Source of the DNA: CADEDH01 sp965216205 | GTDB taxonomy: Bacteria > Actinomycetota > Acidimicrobiia > Acidimicrobiales > SZUA-35 | NCBI GenBank assembly: GCA_965216205.1 | Contig: OZ244139.1 | Location: forward strand, 186,001 to 250,000 | Reading direction: 5' to 3' | DNA length: 64,000 bases | Shown: positions 23,372 through 31,951 of the stretch, piece after piece | Layout: each line of letters opens with the position of its first letter | Position numbering within the stretch: position 1 is the first letter of the stretch | Translations under genes and position numbers: made by a program | The notes under the pieces: model-generated | The model's input: only the letters and a program-made list of their open reading frames with translations | Told to the model about the DNA's origin: nothing | The model's database searches: none

Positions 23372-25477
23372 ATGCCCGATGGCGCTCCCCCCACACCAGC
23401 CGAGACCGAGGATGTTGCCGCCCGAGCCGCCGAGCTGCGGGCCCTGATCGCGTACCACAACGAGCGCTACCACACGCTCGACGCTCCCGAGATCCCCGAC
23501 GCCGACTACGACGCCCTCGTGAGAGAGCTCCAGTCGATCGAGGCCGACAATCCCGACCTGGCCGCAGCCGACTCACCCACCCAGTCGGTGGGCGCCGCCC
23601 CGTCGGCCACGTTCGCCCCCGTCAACCATGCCCTACCGATGATGAGCCTCGACAACGCGTTCGACCGGGACGAGCTCGACGCCTGGGCCGACCGGGTCGC
23701 CCGGGGTCTCGACCTCAGCCCCGAAACCGGCGCCGCGGCACCCGTGGGCTACGTGTGTGAGCTGAAGATCGACGGCGTCGCCTGCTCGATCCGCTACGAG
23801 GCCGGCGAGCTGGTCCTCGCCGCCACCAGGGGCAACGGACGGGTGGGGGAGGACATCACCGAGAACGTGCGGGGGATCGAGCCGATCCCGAGGCGCCTGG
23901 CCACCTCCTCACCGCCGGCCGTGTTCGAGGTGCGGGGCGAGATCTACCTCCCGGTCACCACGTTCGAAGCCCTGAACGAGGCCCAGGAGGCAGCGGGGCT
24001 GCCCCGCTATGCCAACCCTCGCAACACCGCGGCCGGGAGCCTCCGCCAGAAGGACCCGGCGGTCACCGCCAGCCGAGGTCTCGAGTTCTGGTCGTACCAG
24101 CTCGGCGTGGTCGAGGGCGGTCCAACGCTCGAGGGCCACGGCGACGCGCTCGACTGGATGGCCGAGCTCGGCCTCCCGGTGAACCCGGAGCGGCGGCGGG
24201 TCTCGACGGTCGACGAGGTCGCGTCCTTCGCTGAGCACTGGCTCGAGCACCGCCACGACCTCGACTACGAGATCGACGGTGCGGTGGTGAAGGTCGATCG
24301 GCTCGTGCGACAGCGGGCCCTCGGCTCCACGGCCAAGGCCCCCCGGTGGGCCATCGCCTACAAGTTCCCCCCGGAGGAGCGCACCACGAAGCTGGTGGAG
24401 ATCCAGGTGTCGATCGGGCGCACCGGCAAGGCCACGCCGTTCGCGGTGCTCGAACCGGTCTTCGTCGGCGGTTCGACCGTGCGGATGGCCACCCTCCACA
24501 ACCAGGACCAGGTCGCGCTCAAGGACGTCCGCCCCGGCGACACCGTCATCGTCCGGAAGGCCGGTGACGTCATCCCCGAGGTGCTCGGGCCCGTCCTGTC
24601 GGAGCGTCCGCCCCGGCTCCGGAAGTGGAAGTTCCCCACCGCCTGTCCGGCCTGCGGCAACGAGCTCGTCCGCCCCGAGGACGAGGCTCACACGTTCTGT
24701 GTCAACCCGGCGTGCCCCGCCCAACGGCAGACGAGGATCGAGCACTTCGCGTCGCGTGGGGGGATGGACATCGAGGGAATGGGGGAGAGCCGCGTTGCCC
24801 TCTTCATCGAGCAGGGCCTGATCGCCGATGCTGGCGACATCTACGGAATCGACTGGGATCGGGTGGCGGACCTCGAGGGCTTCGGCCAGTTGTCGATCGA
24901 CAACCTCCAGGCCGCGATCGACGCGTCGAAGAAGCGACCGCTGGCGAATCTGCTCGTGGGGCTCGGTATCCGACACCTCGGACCGGCGGGGGCCGAGTCA
25001 TTGGCTGCGTCGTTCGCCGACATCGACGCGCTGGCGACCGCCACCGTCGAGGAGATCGCCGCCATCGACGGGGTCGGTCCCACCATCGCCTGCAGCGTGG
25101 CCGAGTTCTTCGCCTCCGAGGAGGCCCCGGCGCTGATCGACAAGTTCCGGGCCGCCGGCGTGAACCTGGAGGGCAGCACCCCCTCTGACACGCCTCAGGT
25201 GCTGGCTGGGATGTCGGTGGTGGTGACCGGCACACTCGACGGCTTCAGCCGCGACGAGGCCGCCGTGGCGATCAAGAGCCGCGGAGGGAAGAACCCGGGG
25301 TCGGTCTCGAAGAAGACCACCGCGGTCGTGGTGGGGGCCGAGCCCGGCGCGTCGAAGCTCAGCAAGGCCGAGGAGCTCGGCGTGCCCGTGCTCGACGAGG
25401 GCGGCTTCCTCCGCCTCCTCGACACCGGCGAGCTACCCGAAGCCGAACCGCAACCAGAATCAGAAGCGACGGCCTGA
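23372..25477 (+). CDS. ligA: NAD-dependent DNA ligase
   Basis: Seals nicks during replication and repair using NAD. The 701-residue protein has the full domain set: Ia domain (about 15-75, YHNERYHTLDAPEIPDADYD), adenylation domain with the nucleophilic lysine in CELKIDG (K132), OB fold (GRTGKATPFAVLEPV), a four-cysteine zinc finger (CPACGNELV followed by CVNPACPAQ, about 428-450), helix-hairpin-helix domain and C-terminal BRCT domain (about 605-690, LAGMSVVVTGTLDGFSRDE). TACGAT at 23360-23365 ends exactly six bases before the ATG, so the mRNA is probably leaderless. Identification is certain. Confidence 0.97.
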   Translation: MPDGAPPTPAETEDVAARAAELRALIAYHNERYHTLDAPEIPDADYDALVRELQSIEADNPDLAAADSPTQSVGAAPSATFAPVNHALPMMSLDNAFDRDELDAWADRVARGLDLSPETGAAAPVGYVCELKIDGVACSIRYEAGELVLAATRGNGRVGEDITENVRGIEPIPRRLATSSPPAVFEVRGEIYLPVTTFEALNEAQEAAGLPRYANPRNTAAGSLRQKDPAVTASRGLEFWSYQLGVVEGGPTLEGHGDALDWMAELGLPVNPERRRVSTVDEVASFAEHWLEHRHDLDYEIDGAVVKVDRLVRQRALGSTAKAPRWAIAYKFPPEERTTKLVEIQVSIGRTGKATPFAVLEPVFVGGSTVRMATLHNQDQVALKDVRPGDTVIVRKAGDVIPEVLGPVLSERPPRLRKWKFPTACPACGNELVRPEDEAHTFCVNPACPAQRQTRIEHFASRGGMDIEGMGESRVALFIEQGLIADAGDIYGIDWDRVADLEGFGQLSIDNLQAAIDASKKRPLANLLVGLGIRHLGPAGAESLAASFADIDALATATVEEIAAIDGVGPTIACSVAEFFASEEAPALIDKFRAAGVNLEGSTPSDTPQVLAGMSVVVTGTLDGFSRDEAAVAIKSRGGKNPGSVSKKTTAVVVGAEPGASKLSKAEELGVPVLDEGGFLRLLDTGELPEAEPQPESEATA

Positions 25478-25488
25478 CCGGCACCCAC

Positions 25489-26055
25489 TCACAGGACGTC
25501 GAATCGCACCTCGGTGATCACACAACTCGCAGGGCCGTCCTCCACCCGATAGACGCACGCCTGCATCACGTTGTTCGTGGCCCGGAGGATCTCCCCGTTG
25601 GGGCAGTCCTCCTCGGGGCCGAACGTGTAGATCGACAACGACCGCGAGGCCGTCACCTCGTCGGTGATCCTGCCCGCCTCGTCGAGGTTCACGTTCATCC
25701 GCTCTGGTGGGATCGCCACGCCGTTGATGGTCAGCGTGGCTGCGTAGCCCTCGATCAGGTCGACGCCGACGGGCTCGCGGCAGGCGCTCGCCTCCCCCGA
25801 GCGGGGGAGGAAACCCTCGATCGGGCCGACCGGCCCGTCGTTCCCGGTCGCCGGGGAGGCGGAATCACCCCCGCCGGCACCTCCCGATGTTGCGCCTCCA
25901 TCGATGGCGCCGCCGCTGTCACCAGCCCCCGCCACGACCGGTCGCTGGTCCTCGGGGAGGCGTTCTCCCTGGAACACGATCCCGACCACCAAGGCGATGG
26001 CTGCGCCGCCAATCAAGGCCATCGTCACCAGTCGTTGTCGCGCCGGGGAGACCAC
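25489..26055 (-). CDS. membrane-anchored extracytoplasmic protein, function unknown
   Basis: A 188-residue protein: a short cytoplasmic N-terminus, a membrane anchor (about 9-29, LVTMALIGGAAIALVVGIVFQ), a Gly/Ser/Ala-rich linker (42-75), and an outer domain of about 100 residues with four cysteines (EASACREP, EEDCPNGE, MQACVYRV and PASCVITE) that could form two disulfides. No family is recognised. The GTG start is supported by CACAAT on the minus strand, ending exactly six bases upstream. It is divergent from the pseudokinase gene and convergent with ligA. Confidence 0.65.
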   Translation of the reverse strand: MVSPARQRLVTMALIGGAAIALVVGIVFQGERLPEDQRPVVAGAGDSGGAIDGGATSGGAGGGDSASPATGNDGPVGPIEGFLPRSGEASACREPVGVDLIEGYAATLTINGVAIPPERMNVNLDEAGRITDEVTASRSLSIYTFGPEEDCPNGEILRATNNVMQACVYRVEDGPASCVITEVRFDVL

Positions 26056-26150
26056 GGAACCATTGTGCCGCCGAGTCGTCCGGTCCAGGACATCAACACA
26101 ATAAGCTGGCTCCTCCGGCGGGCTACATCACTACCAAGGGCACGCCGGAC

Positions 26151-29100
26151 ATGTCAGTACGCAACGAGAACGAGGAAGCTGGCCACCACGTCGGTCGACT
26201 GCTCGGTGAGCGGTATCGACTGATCAGCCTGCTCGGCTCCGGGCGATCCGCCCACGTCTATCTGGCCGACGATCTCTCCCTCGGTCGCCCGGTGGCGGTC
26301 AAGCGACTCAACCGCCGGGGCCTCGCCGACGATCGGGTGCAGCGGCGCTTCCTGGCCGGGATCAACGCGGTCGATCAACTGGCCCATCCCAATCTGCTCG
26401 CGGTGCACGACTGGGGCCACGATCACACCGGCCCGTATCTCGTCACCGAGCTCCTGCTGGGTGGCAGCCTGCGCGACATGGCCGAGCGGCCGGTCGTGCT
26501 GTCGCCGTCGCAGGGACTGCTCGTGGCGCTGCAGGTGGCATACGGCCTCGACCACGCCCACGCCCTCGGCTGGGTGCACGGCGACATCACCCCCGGCAAG
26601 CTGCTGTTCGGGCCGGAGGGGCGGCTCCGACTCTCCGGGCTCGTGATCGCACGACCCGACACGGGGGCGGTGTTCGCCGATCCGTCGCGGGCGGCGGCCG
26701 ACGCCGTGCGGTACGCCCCGCCCGAGCGGGCGGGCCACGGGCCGATCGACGGCGCCGGCGACCTCTATGCCCTGGTCCTCACGATCGTCGAGGCGGTGAC
26801 CGGCGAGGTGCCGCTCCTCGGCCCGGACGCATCGACGACGATGGCACTCCGCCGGGCCCACGATGTCGGTCCACTCGATCGGTTGGGCGCGCTCGGTGAT
26901 GCGCTGGAGCCCGCAGGCCGAGCCGACCCCGCCGAGCGACCGACAGCCAGCGAGCTGGTCGATCTCCTCACCGGCGCGGCCCGCACGCTGCCTCGCCCCG
27001 ACCGGCTGCCGCTCGTGCACCACAACCTCGATCCGACCGCCCGGCGTTACCTCGGCGCCGATCCCGACCTCGATCTCGACTCGGACATCGATCTCGACTC
27101 GGACCTCGATCTCGACTCGGACCTCGATCTCGATTCGGACGTCGATCTCGGCTCGGACGTCGATCTCGATTCGGACGTCGATCTCGAGCCGGTCGATGCG
27201 GGTGGCGACCTCGATCTGCGGCTCCGACTCGATCTCCGAGGCGACAACGGCTCTGATGACGACCGCCATGGCGGTTGGGAGGACGACGAGATCGTAGTGG
27301 TCGGCGACGACGTCGGACCGGCGCGTCGCTCGAGCGACCACGTGAGCTACGAGCCGATACTGCGGCCGGACTCGCTGCAGACGGGACTCACCGCACGGCC
27401 GGGTGGTCGGAGCCCGCTGCCGATCGAGGATCGTCGCGAGTCGCTGCGATCCGACGACGTGACGGTCATCCAACGACCCCCGGCCCAGCTGCGACCCACG
27501 ACGCCGGTCACCGTCCCCGCTGCCGATGCCAGACTTGCCGATGCCAGACCTGCTGCTGATGCCAGTCCAGTCGCCCACACCCACCGTGGTGGCTACGCCG
27601 GGCACGTTCCCGACGCCCATCGCGCCGGCGTCGGCCCCAACGGCGAGGTCGGCCCCGACGGTGACGGCCGCCGTCACCAGCAACGGCGTCAAGGGGAGCG
27701 GCCGGCGACGTCGTGGCTCGACGATGCCAAGCTGGAGCCGGACCCGACCCGGCCGGTCTCGGCGCCATCGGCGAACGATCAGGGCGGTCTGGCCCGTCCG
27801 AGCCGTCTCGCCGACCCATCCGACGTGGCGGCCGACCACACGCACCCTGTTCCGATGGGGCGGCCTGGCGCCCACGACTGGCCGCGGGTCGAGCTCGACG
27901 ACCTTCCGCGCTTGCAGCCGAGGTCCGAGCCAGCCGCGGATTCCGAGCGTCGCCCGCCGATCGTGGAGCTGTCGGCGCCGCTGAGCCTCTCCCGCGTGAT
28001 CGACGAGCGCGAGGTCGGCCCGCCGACCGGCACCCCGCGCGACGAGGCTGCTCCCGGTTCACCGATGTCGTTCGCCCCCGAGCTCGATGGCCCCGGTATC
28101 GATGGCCCCGATACGGATGATCCCGAACTGGTCGGACCTGATTTCGACAGCTCCGACCTGGACGTCCCGGAGCTCGTCGGCCCAGCGCCCAGGACCCAGG
28201 CACATGAAGCCGATCGTCCGTACGAGCGCCACCGCCCGGTCCAGGACGACCACCAGCCCCGCGTCGATCAACAGCCCCACGTCGATCATCAGCCTCGAGC
28301 CGACCAGCAGCCCCAAGCCGGGGAAGCGCCACACCGCTCGGTGCTGGCGGGCGACCACCACGTCAGCGATGACGACGTCGACCTCGACGACGTCGACGTG
28401 TTCGCCTCGGCCGCTCGTCAGGCCCGCCCACCGGAGCCGGGTCGGCTCGGGCTTCCGCCCGCGGCTGGGCGTCCCTCGCCCGCTGCTCAGCCGCTCACCC
28501 CGTGGCTCTCCTCGGCGATGCACAAGCTCCGCACCGAGGGCCCGCCGGCACGGTTGACGATGGTCGTCGTCATCGGTGTGCTCGCGCTGTTGATGGTCGC
28601 CGCGATCGGGCTCCGGCTGACCGACGACGCCGACACCGACGCGTCGGCCGCCACGCTGGGCGACGATGGCTCCGATCCGGCGGCAAGCGCGGCGCCGACG
28701 GTGGGCTCCTATGTGGGTCGTGAGGTGGGAGCGGCCCGGGCCGACGCCGCAGCCAACGGATGGGAGCTGAAGACGATCCGGATCTGGCGTGACGGCACGG
28801 CGCCGGGCGAAGTGGTGGAGCAGACCCCGGTGGCCGGCGCTGCGTTGGAGCCCGGTGGTCGACTCGACGTCGTGGTCTCCCAGGGACCCGAGCTCGTCTC
28901 GATCCCGTCGGTCGTCGGTAGCACCGCGGATGAGGCGATCGAGATGCTCGTCGACGCTGGGCTGATCGTCGGCACCGTCACCGAGATCGACAGCGACGCC
29001 GACCCGGGCTCCGTGATCGCGACATCGGTCGACGGGCCCGAGCCCTCGGCGACCGTCGTGGAGCGCGGTGCCTCCGTCGACCTCGTCCTCAGCGCTCGGG

Positions 29101-29315
29101 GTGAGGCCGAACCCATGCCGTCGTTCGTCGGTCTCACACTCGAGCAGGCGATCGCCCAAGCCAACGAGCTGGGTGTCGAGCTGCGGCGCGACACCGTGGC
29201 CTCGACCTACTGGGACGAAGGTCTCGTGGCCGACACGACGCCGCCCACCGACAGCCCGATCCGGCCCGGCGACGTGGTCACGATCTACCTGTCGACCGGC
29301 CCCCCCGGCTCCTAG
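26151..29315 (+). CDS. PASTA-domain pseudokinase with Asp-rich repeat
   Basis: A 1054-residue single-pass protein built like a PknB-type Ser/Thr kinase. Residues 15-275 form a kinase-like domain: the glycine loop GSGRSAHVY and the VAVKRL lysine (K51) are kept. The catalytic loop is HGDITPGKLL (D145 kept, the usual Lys and Asn replaced), and DFG is replaced by SGL (162-164). Loss of the metal-binding Asp predicts weak or no catalysis. Then come an Asp-rich repeat (about 304-348), a long disordered Pro/Asp-rich region, one membrane helix (about 804-824) and three extracellular PASTA domains (about 838-1054) of the type that bind peptidoglycan fragments. A receptor or scaffold role at the wall is inferred. 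No FHA or substrate partner is nearby. Confidence 0.85.
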   Translation: MSVRNENEEAGHHVGRLLGERYRLISLLGSGRSAHVYLADDLSLGRPVAVKRLNRRGLADDRVQRRFLAGINAVDQLAHPNLLAVHDWGHDHTGPYLVTELLLGGSLRDMAERPVVLSPSQGLLVALQVAYGLDHAHALGWVHGDITPGKLLFGPEGRLRLSGLVIARPDTGAVFADPSRAAADAVRYAPPERAGHGPIDGAGDLYALVLTIVEAVTGEVPLLGPDASTTMALRRAHDVGPLDRLGALGDALEPAGRADPAERPTASELVDLLTGAARTLPRPDRLPLVHHNLDPTARRYLGADPDLDLDSDIDLDSDLDLDSDLDLDSDVDLGSDVDLDSDVDLEPVDAGGDLDLRLRLDLRGDNGSDDDRHGGWEDDEIVVVGDDVGPARRSSDHVSYEPILRPDSLQTGLTARPGGRSPLPIEDRRESLRSDDVTVIQRPPAQLRPTTPVTVPAADARLADARPAADASPVAHTHRGGYAGHVPDAHRAGVGPNGEVGPDGDGRRHQQRRQGERPATSWLDDAKLEPDPTRPVSAPSANDQGGLARPSRLADPSDVAADHTHPVPMGRPGAHDWPRVELDDLPRLQPRSEPAADSERRPPIVELSAPLSLSRVIDEREVGPPTGTPRDEAAPGSPMSFAPELDGPGIDGPDTDDPELVGPDFDSSDLDVPELVGPAPRTQAHEADRPYERHRPVQDDHQPRVDQQPHVDHQPRADQQPQAGEAPHRSVLAGDHHVSDDDVDLDDVDVFASAARQARPPEPGRLGLPPAAGRPSPAAQPLTPWLSSAMHKLRTEGPPARLTMVVVIGVLALLMVAAIGLRLTDDADTDASAATLGDDGSDPAASAAPTVGSYVGREVGAARADAAANGWELKTIRIWRDGTAPGEVVEQTPVAGAALEPGGRLDVVVSQGPELVSIPSVVGSTADEAIEMLVDAGLIVGTVTEIDSDADPGSVIATSVDGPEPSATVVERGASVDLVLSARGEAEPMPSFVGLTLEQAIAQANELGVELRRDTVASTYWDEGLVADTTPPTDSPIRPGDVVTIYLSTGPPGS
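27072..27179 (+). repeat. 18-bp tandem repeat encoding an Asp-Leu-Asp-Ser repeat
   Basis: Six in-frame 18-base units of the form GATCTCGACTCGGACNTC inside the pseudokinase gene. They encode Asp-Leu-Asp-Ser-Asp-(Ile/Leu/Val) repeats, with Gly for Asp in unit five. Units 2 and 3 are identical, suggesting recent expansion by slippage. The product is a strongly acidic, probably extended cytoplasmic stretch between the kinase-like domain and the disordered linker. Confidence 0.85.
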
Positions 29316-29740
29316 TCGTCGATGGTGAAGGCCTGCATCTGCTCGTACATCTCCGAGGCGGCCGAGAGGCTCCCGTCGTCGGGTGGCCCGCCCGCCTGCA
29401 GCGCGAGCAGCTTCGATGCGTCGCCGTCCACGAAGATCTTCCCGGCCAGGAACGCCTGCATCACGGCCTGCTGATCGCGGGTGACGAACGCCGCCTTGGC
29501 CGTGTGGTAGTCGACGGTCACGGTGAGCTCGGGGTCGTCGAGGTGTCCCCGCTCGATGATGATCTGACCGGTGCTCGAGTCGATGTGACCCCGGAGGTCG
29601 TCGGCGCGGTGGGGGATGTCGGTGACGATGACGTTGAGCCGGACGACCATCGGCGGCGTGGGGATCCGGTCCTCGTAGCGGGCCCGGAGGGCCTTGGCCT
29701 CGTCGATCCACTCGTCGGACAGGAAGGGGTACGCCGTCAC
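29312..29740 (-). CDS. small sterol-carrier (SCP2)-like protein
   Basis: A 142-residue protein beginning VTAYPFLSDEWIDEAKALRARY, then a domain of SCP2 type: strands RLNVIVTD and QIIIERGH, then LTVTVDYHTAKAAFVTRDQQ, the helix AVMQAFLAGKIFVDGD and ASKLLAL near the end. SCP2 domains bind lipids or fatty acyl groups; the ligand is unknown. The GTG at 29740 is preferred because TACCGT on the minus strand (29754-29749) ends eight bases upstream; ATG 29761 is possible. The stop overlaps the convergent pseudokinase gene by four bases. Confidence 0.7.
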   Translation of the reverse strand: MTAYPFLSDEWIDEAKALRARYEDRIPTPPMVVRLNVIVTDIPHRADDLRGHIDSSTGQIIIERGHLDDPELTVTVDYHTAKAAFVTRDQQAVMQAFLAGKIFVDGDASKLLALQAGGPPDDGSLSAASEMYEQMQAFTIDD

Positions 29741-29813
29741 GGCTGAACACGGTAGCCCCATCGCGGAACATCGTTCGTACTGGGGAGGCACCACCGGCTA
29801 CCGTGGACTGGTC

Positions 29814-30134
29814 ATGGCTACGGGACCCGACCGGAAGACCGGCCGCCAGCTCCGGCTCGAGACCCGTGAGCGGAATCCGCTGTGGAAGAACCGGCCGCTC
29901 AAGATCGACATGGACATCTGCATCAACTGCGATGCCTGCTTCCGGGCCTGTCCGAAGCCGTTCGGTGCGATCTTCAACCACGACATCGACGTGATCATCA
30001 TCCCCGAGCTGTGCTCCGGGTGCGACAAGTGCATCGAGCCCTGCCCGGTCGACTGCATCCATCCCGACCCCGACTGGGAGCCGTCGCCCGACTCGTGGTG
30101 GCAGGAACCGCTGACCAACGATCCCTACACCTGA
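29814..30134 (+). CDS. ferredoxin with two 4Fe-4S cluster motifs
   Basis: A 106-residue electron carrier. Two cysteine motifs are visible: CINCDACFRACPKP (about residues 37-50) and CSGCDKCIEPCPVDC (about 66-80), each CxxCxxCxxxCP, so two [4Fe-4S] clusters are expected. A basic N-terminal extension (GRQLRLETRERNPLW) and an acidic Trp-rich tail flank them. The ATG at 29814 follows TACCGT (29799-29804) by nine bases. It sits 48 bases before gatC but has no evident functional link; a separate TACCCT hexamer precedes gatC. The redox partner is unknown. Confidence 0.88.
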   Translation: MATGPDRKTGRQLRLETRERNPLWKNRPLKIDMDICINCDACFRACPKPFGAIFNHDIDVIIIPELCSGCDKCIEPCPVDCIHPDPDWEPSPDSWWQEPLTNDPYT

Positions 30135-30182
30135 GCTGACAGAGCTGTTCGTTCTCTGCAGGCGGGCCTTACCCTTGAGCCC

Positions 30183-30497
30183 GTGTCCGATTCCCAGCCG
30201 GCGTTGACCCGCGACGACGTGGCCAAGGTGGCCCAACTCGCCCTGCTCGACCTCGACGACGACGAGCTCGACCGTTTCGCTGGTCAGCTCGGCCGCGTCC
30301 TCGACCGGGCCCAGGAGCTCGAAGCGTTCGACGTCGACGACCTCCCGCCGACCGCCCACCCGTACCCGCTCGTCAACGTGTTCCGACCGGATGCCCCCGA
30401 GGTCGACGTCGACGTCCGAGAGGAGGCGCTCGCCGCCGCCCCCGAGGCCGAGGACCACCAGTTCAGGGTGCCGCCGGCGCTGGGGGAGGCGCCATGA
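30183..30497 (+). CDS. gatC: Asp-tRNA(Asn)/Glu-tRNA(Gln) amidotransferase subunit C
   Basis: Small subunit that stabilises the GatCAB complex, which converts Glu-tRNA(Gln) (and Asp-tRNA(Asn)) to the amidated form. The 104-residue sequence shows the family's VAKVAQLALLDLDDDELDRF helix, then LGRVLDRAQELEAFDVDDLPPTAHP and NVFRPDAPE. The start is GTG 30183, seven bases after TACCCT (30170-30175), suggesting a leaderless message. It overlaps gatA by ATGA. Presence of gatCAB implies that the organism lacks a direct GlnRS route (established for most actinobacteria). Confidence 0.93.
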   Translation: MSDSQPALTRDDVAKVAQLALLDLDDDELDRFAGQLGRVLDRAQELEAFDVDDLPPTAHPYPLVNVFRPDAPEVDVDVREEALAAAPEAEDHQFRVPPALGEAP

Positions 30498-31951
30498 CCA
30501 CCTACGGACCAGCTGCCGACGGCCACCCCACCGTGGTCGACATCGCTGCCGCGGTGCGATCCGGCACCACCAGCGCCTCCGACGTGCTCGACGAGCACCT
30601 CGCCAGGATCGACGCCGCCGATGGCGAGATCCATGCCTTCAATCACGTCATGGTCGACGAGGCCCGCGTCGCAGCCGCCGCCGTCGACGACACGGTCGCC
30701 GCCGGCGACGACCCCGGCCCGCTCGCCGGGGTGCCGGTCGCCCTGAAGGACAACCTCTGCACCCGGGGGGTGCCCACCACCTGCTCGTCGAGGATCCTCG
30801 AAGGCTGGCGACCCCCCTACGACGCCACCGTCGTCGAGCGGCTCCGCGCCGCCGGTGCGGTCATCGTCGGCAAGACCAACCTCGACGAGTTCGCCATGGG
30901 GTCGTCCACCGAGAACTCGGCGTTCGGTCCCACCCGCAACCCGCACGATCCCAGCCGGGTGCCGGGCGGGTCCTCCGGTGGCTCCTCGGCCGCGGTCGCC
31001 GCCGGGTTCGCCGCCCTCGGGTTCGGATCCGACACCGGCGGCTCGATCCGGCAACCGGCCGCCCTGTGCGGCGTGGTCGGCGTCAAGCCCACCTACGGCG
31101 GGGTGAGCCGCTACGGGCTGATCGCCTTCGCCAGCTCCCTCGACCAGATCGGACCGTTCACCCACACCGTGGCCGACGCGGCAGCATCCCTGGCGGTGAT
31201 CGGCGGTCACGACCGGCGCGACTCCACCTCGATCCCGAAGCCGTTCCCCCCGGTCGTCGACCACCTCGACGATGGGGTCGACGGGCTCCGGGTCGGCGTG
31301 ATCAGCGAACTGGCCGGCGGGGGGCTCGACGGGTTCGAGCCGGAGGTGCTGGCCCGCACCAACGAGGCGGCCGATGCGCTGTCGGCCGCCGGGGCGAAGG
31401 TCGAGTCGGTGTCGGTGCCGTCCACGGTCGCCGGCCTGTCGGCCTACTACATGATCGCCCCGGCCGAGGCGTCGTCGAACCTCGCCCGCTACGACGGCGT
31501 GCGCTACGGGCTCCGCCGCGACGGGCCGAACACCGCATCGATGATGGCCGCCACCCGCAGCGCCGGGTTCGGCGAGGAGGTCAAGCGGCGGATCATGCTC
31601 GGCACCTACGCCCTGTCGGCTGGCTACTGGGACGCGTTCTACGGCCGGGCCCAGCGGGTCAGGACCGTCATGATCCGGGAGTTCGAACAGGTCTACGAGA
31701 ACTTCGATCTGCTGCTCTCGCCCACCTCGCCGTGCGTGGCGTTCCCGTTCGGGGCCAAGGCCGACCCGCTCACGATGTATCTGAACGACGTGTGCACGAT
31801 CCCGTCGAACCTGACCGGCCAGCCGGCGATCTCGGTGCCGTTCGGCACCGGCGAGGGCGGCCTTCCGGTGGGGGTGCAGGTGCTCGCCCCGCTGCTCGGC
31901 GAGGTCGACATGTTCCGAGCCGCCCGCGCCCTGGAGGAGGTCAGCCCATGA
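30494..31951 (+). CDS. gatA: Asp-tRNA(Asn)/Glu-tRNA(Gln) amidotransferase subunit A
   Basis: Glutaminase subunit of GatCAB, releasing ammonia for tRNA-bound Glu or Asp. The 485-residue protein has the amidase signature with its Ser-cisSer-Lys triad: K85 in GVPVALKDN, S160 in PGGSSGGSSAAV and S184 in TGGSIRQPA, with GSSTENSAFGPTRNP between. Its ATG overlaps the gatC stop and its stop overlaps the gatB ATG (ATGA at both ends), so the three subunits are translated in a coupled way. Length and motifs are fully typical. Confidence 0.96.
   Translation: MTTYGPAADGHPTVVDIAAAVRSGTTSASDVLDEHLARIDAADGEIHAFNHVMVDEARVAAAAVDDTVAAGDDPGPLAGVPVALKDNLCTRGVPTTCSSRILEGWRPPYDATVVERLRAAGAVIVGKTNLDEFAMGSSTENSAFGPTRNPHDPSRVPGGSSGGSSAAVAAGFAALGFGSDTGGSIRQPAALCGVVGVKPTYGGVSRYGLIAFASSLDQIGPFTHTVADAAASLAVIGGHDRRDSTSIPKPFPPVVDHLDDGVDGLRVGVISELAGGGLDGFEPEVLARTNEAADALSAAGAKVESVSVPSTVAGLSAYYMIAPAEASSNLARYDGVRYGLRRDGPNTASMMAATRSAGFGEEVKRRIMLGTYALSAGYWDAFYGRAQRVRTVMIREFEQVYENFDLLLSPTSPCVAFPFGAKADPLTMYLNDVCTIPSNLTGQPAISVPFGTGEGGLPVGVQVLAPLLGEVDMFRAARALEEVSP

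Noticed and set aside
27072..27179. 18-bp repeat as an assembly error
   Set aside because: Units differ from one another at single bases and keep frame, which fits a real coding repeat.
28059..30458. A 799-residue minus-strand open frame opposite the pseudokinase C-terminus, ferredoxin and gatC
   Set aside because: Antisense shadow: the plus strand encodes PASTA domains, CxxC ferredoxin motifs and GatC. Only a short part of the opposite strand at 29312-29740 (in a different frame) is real.
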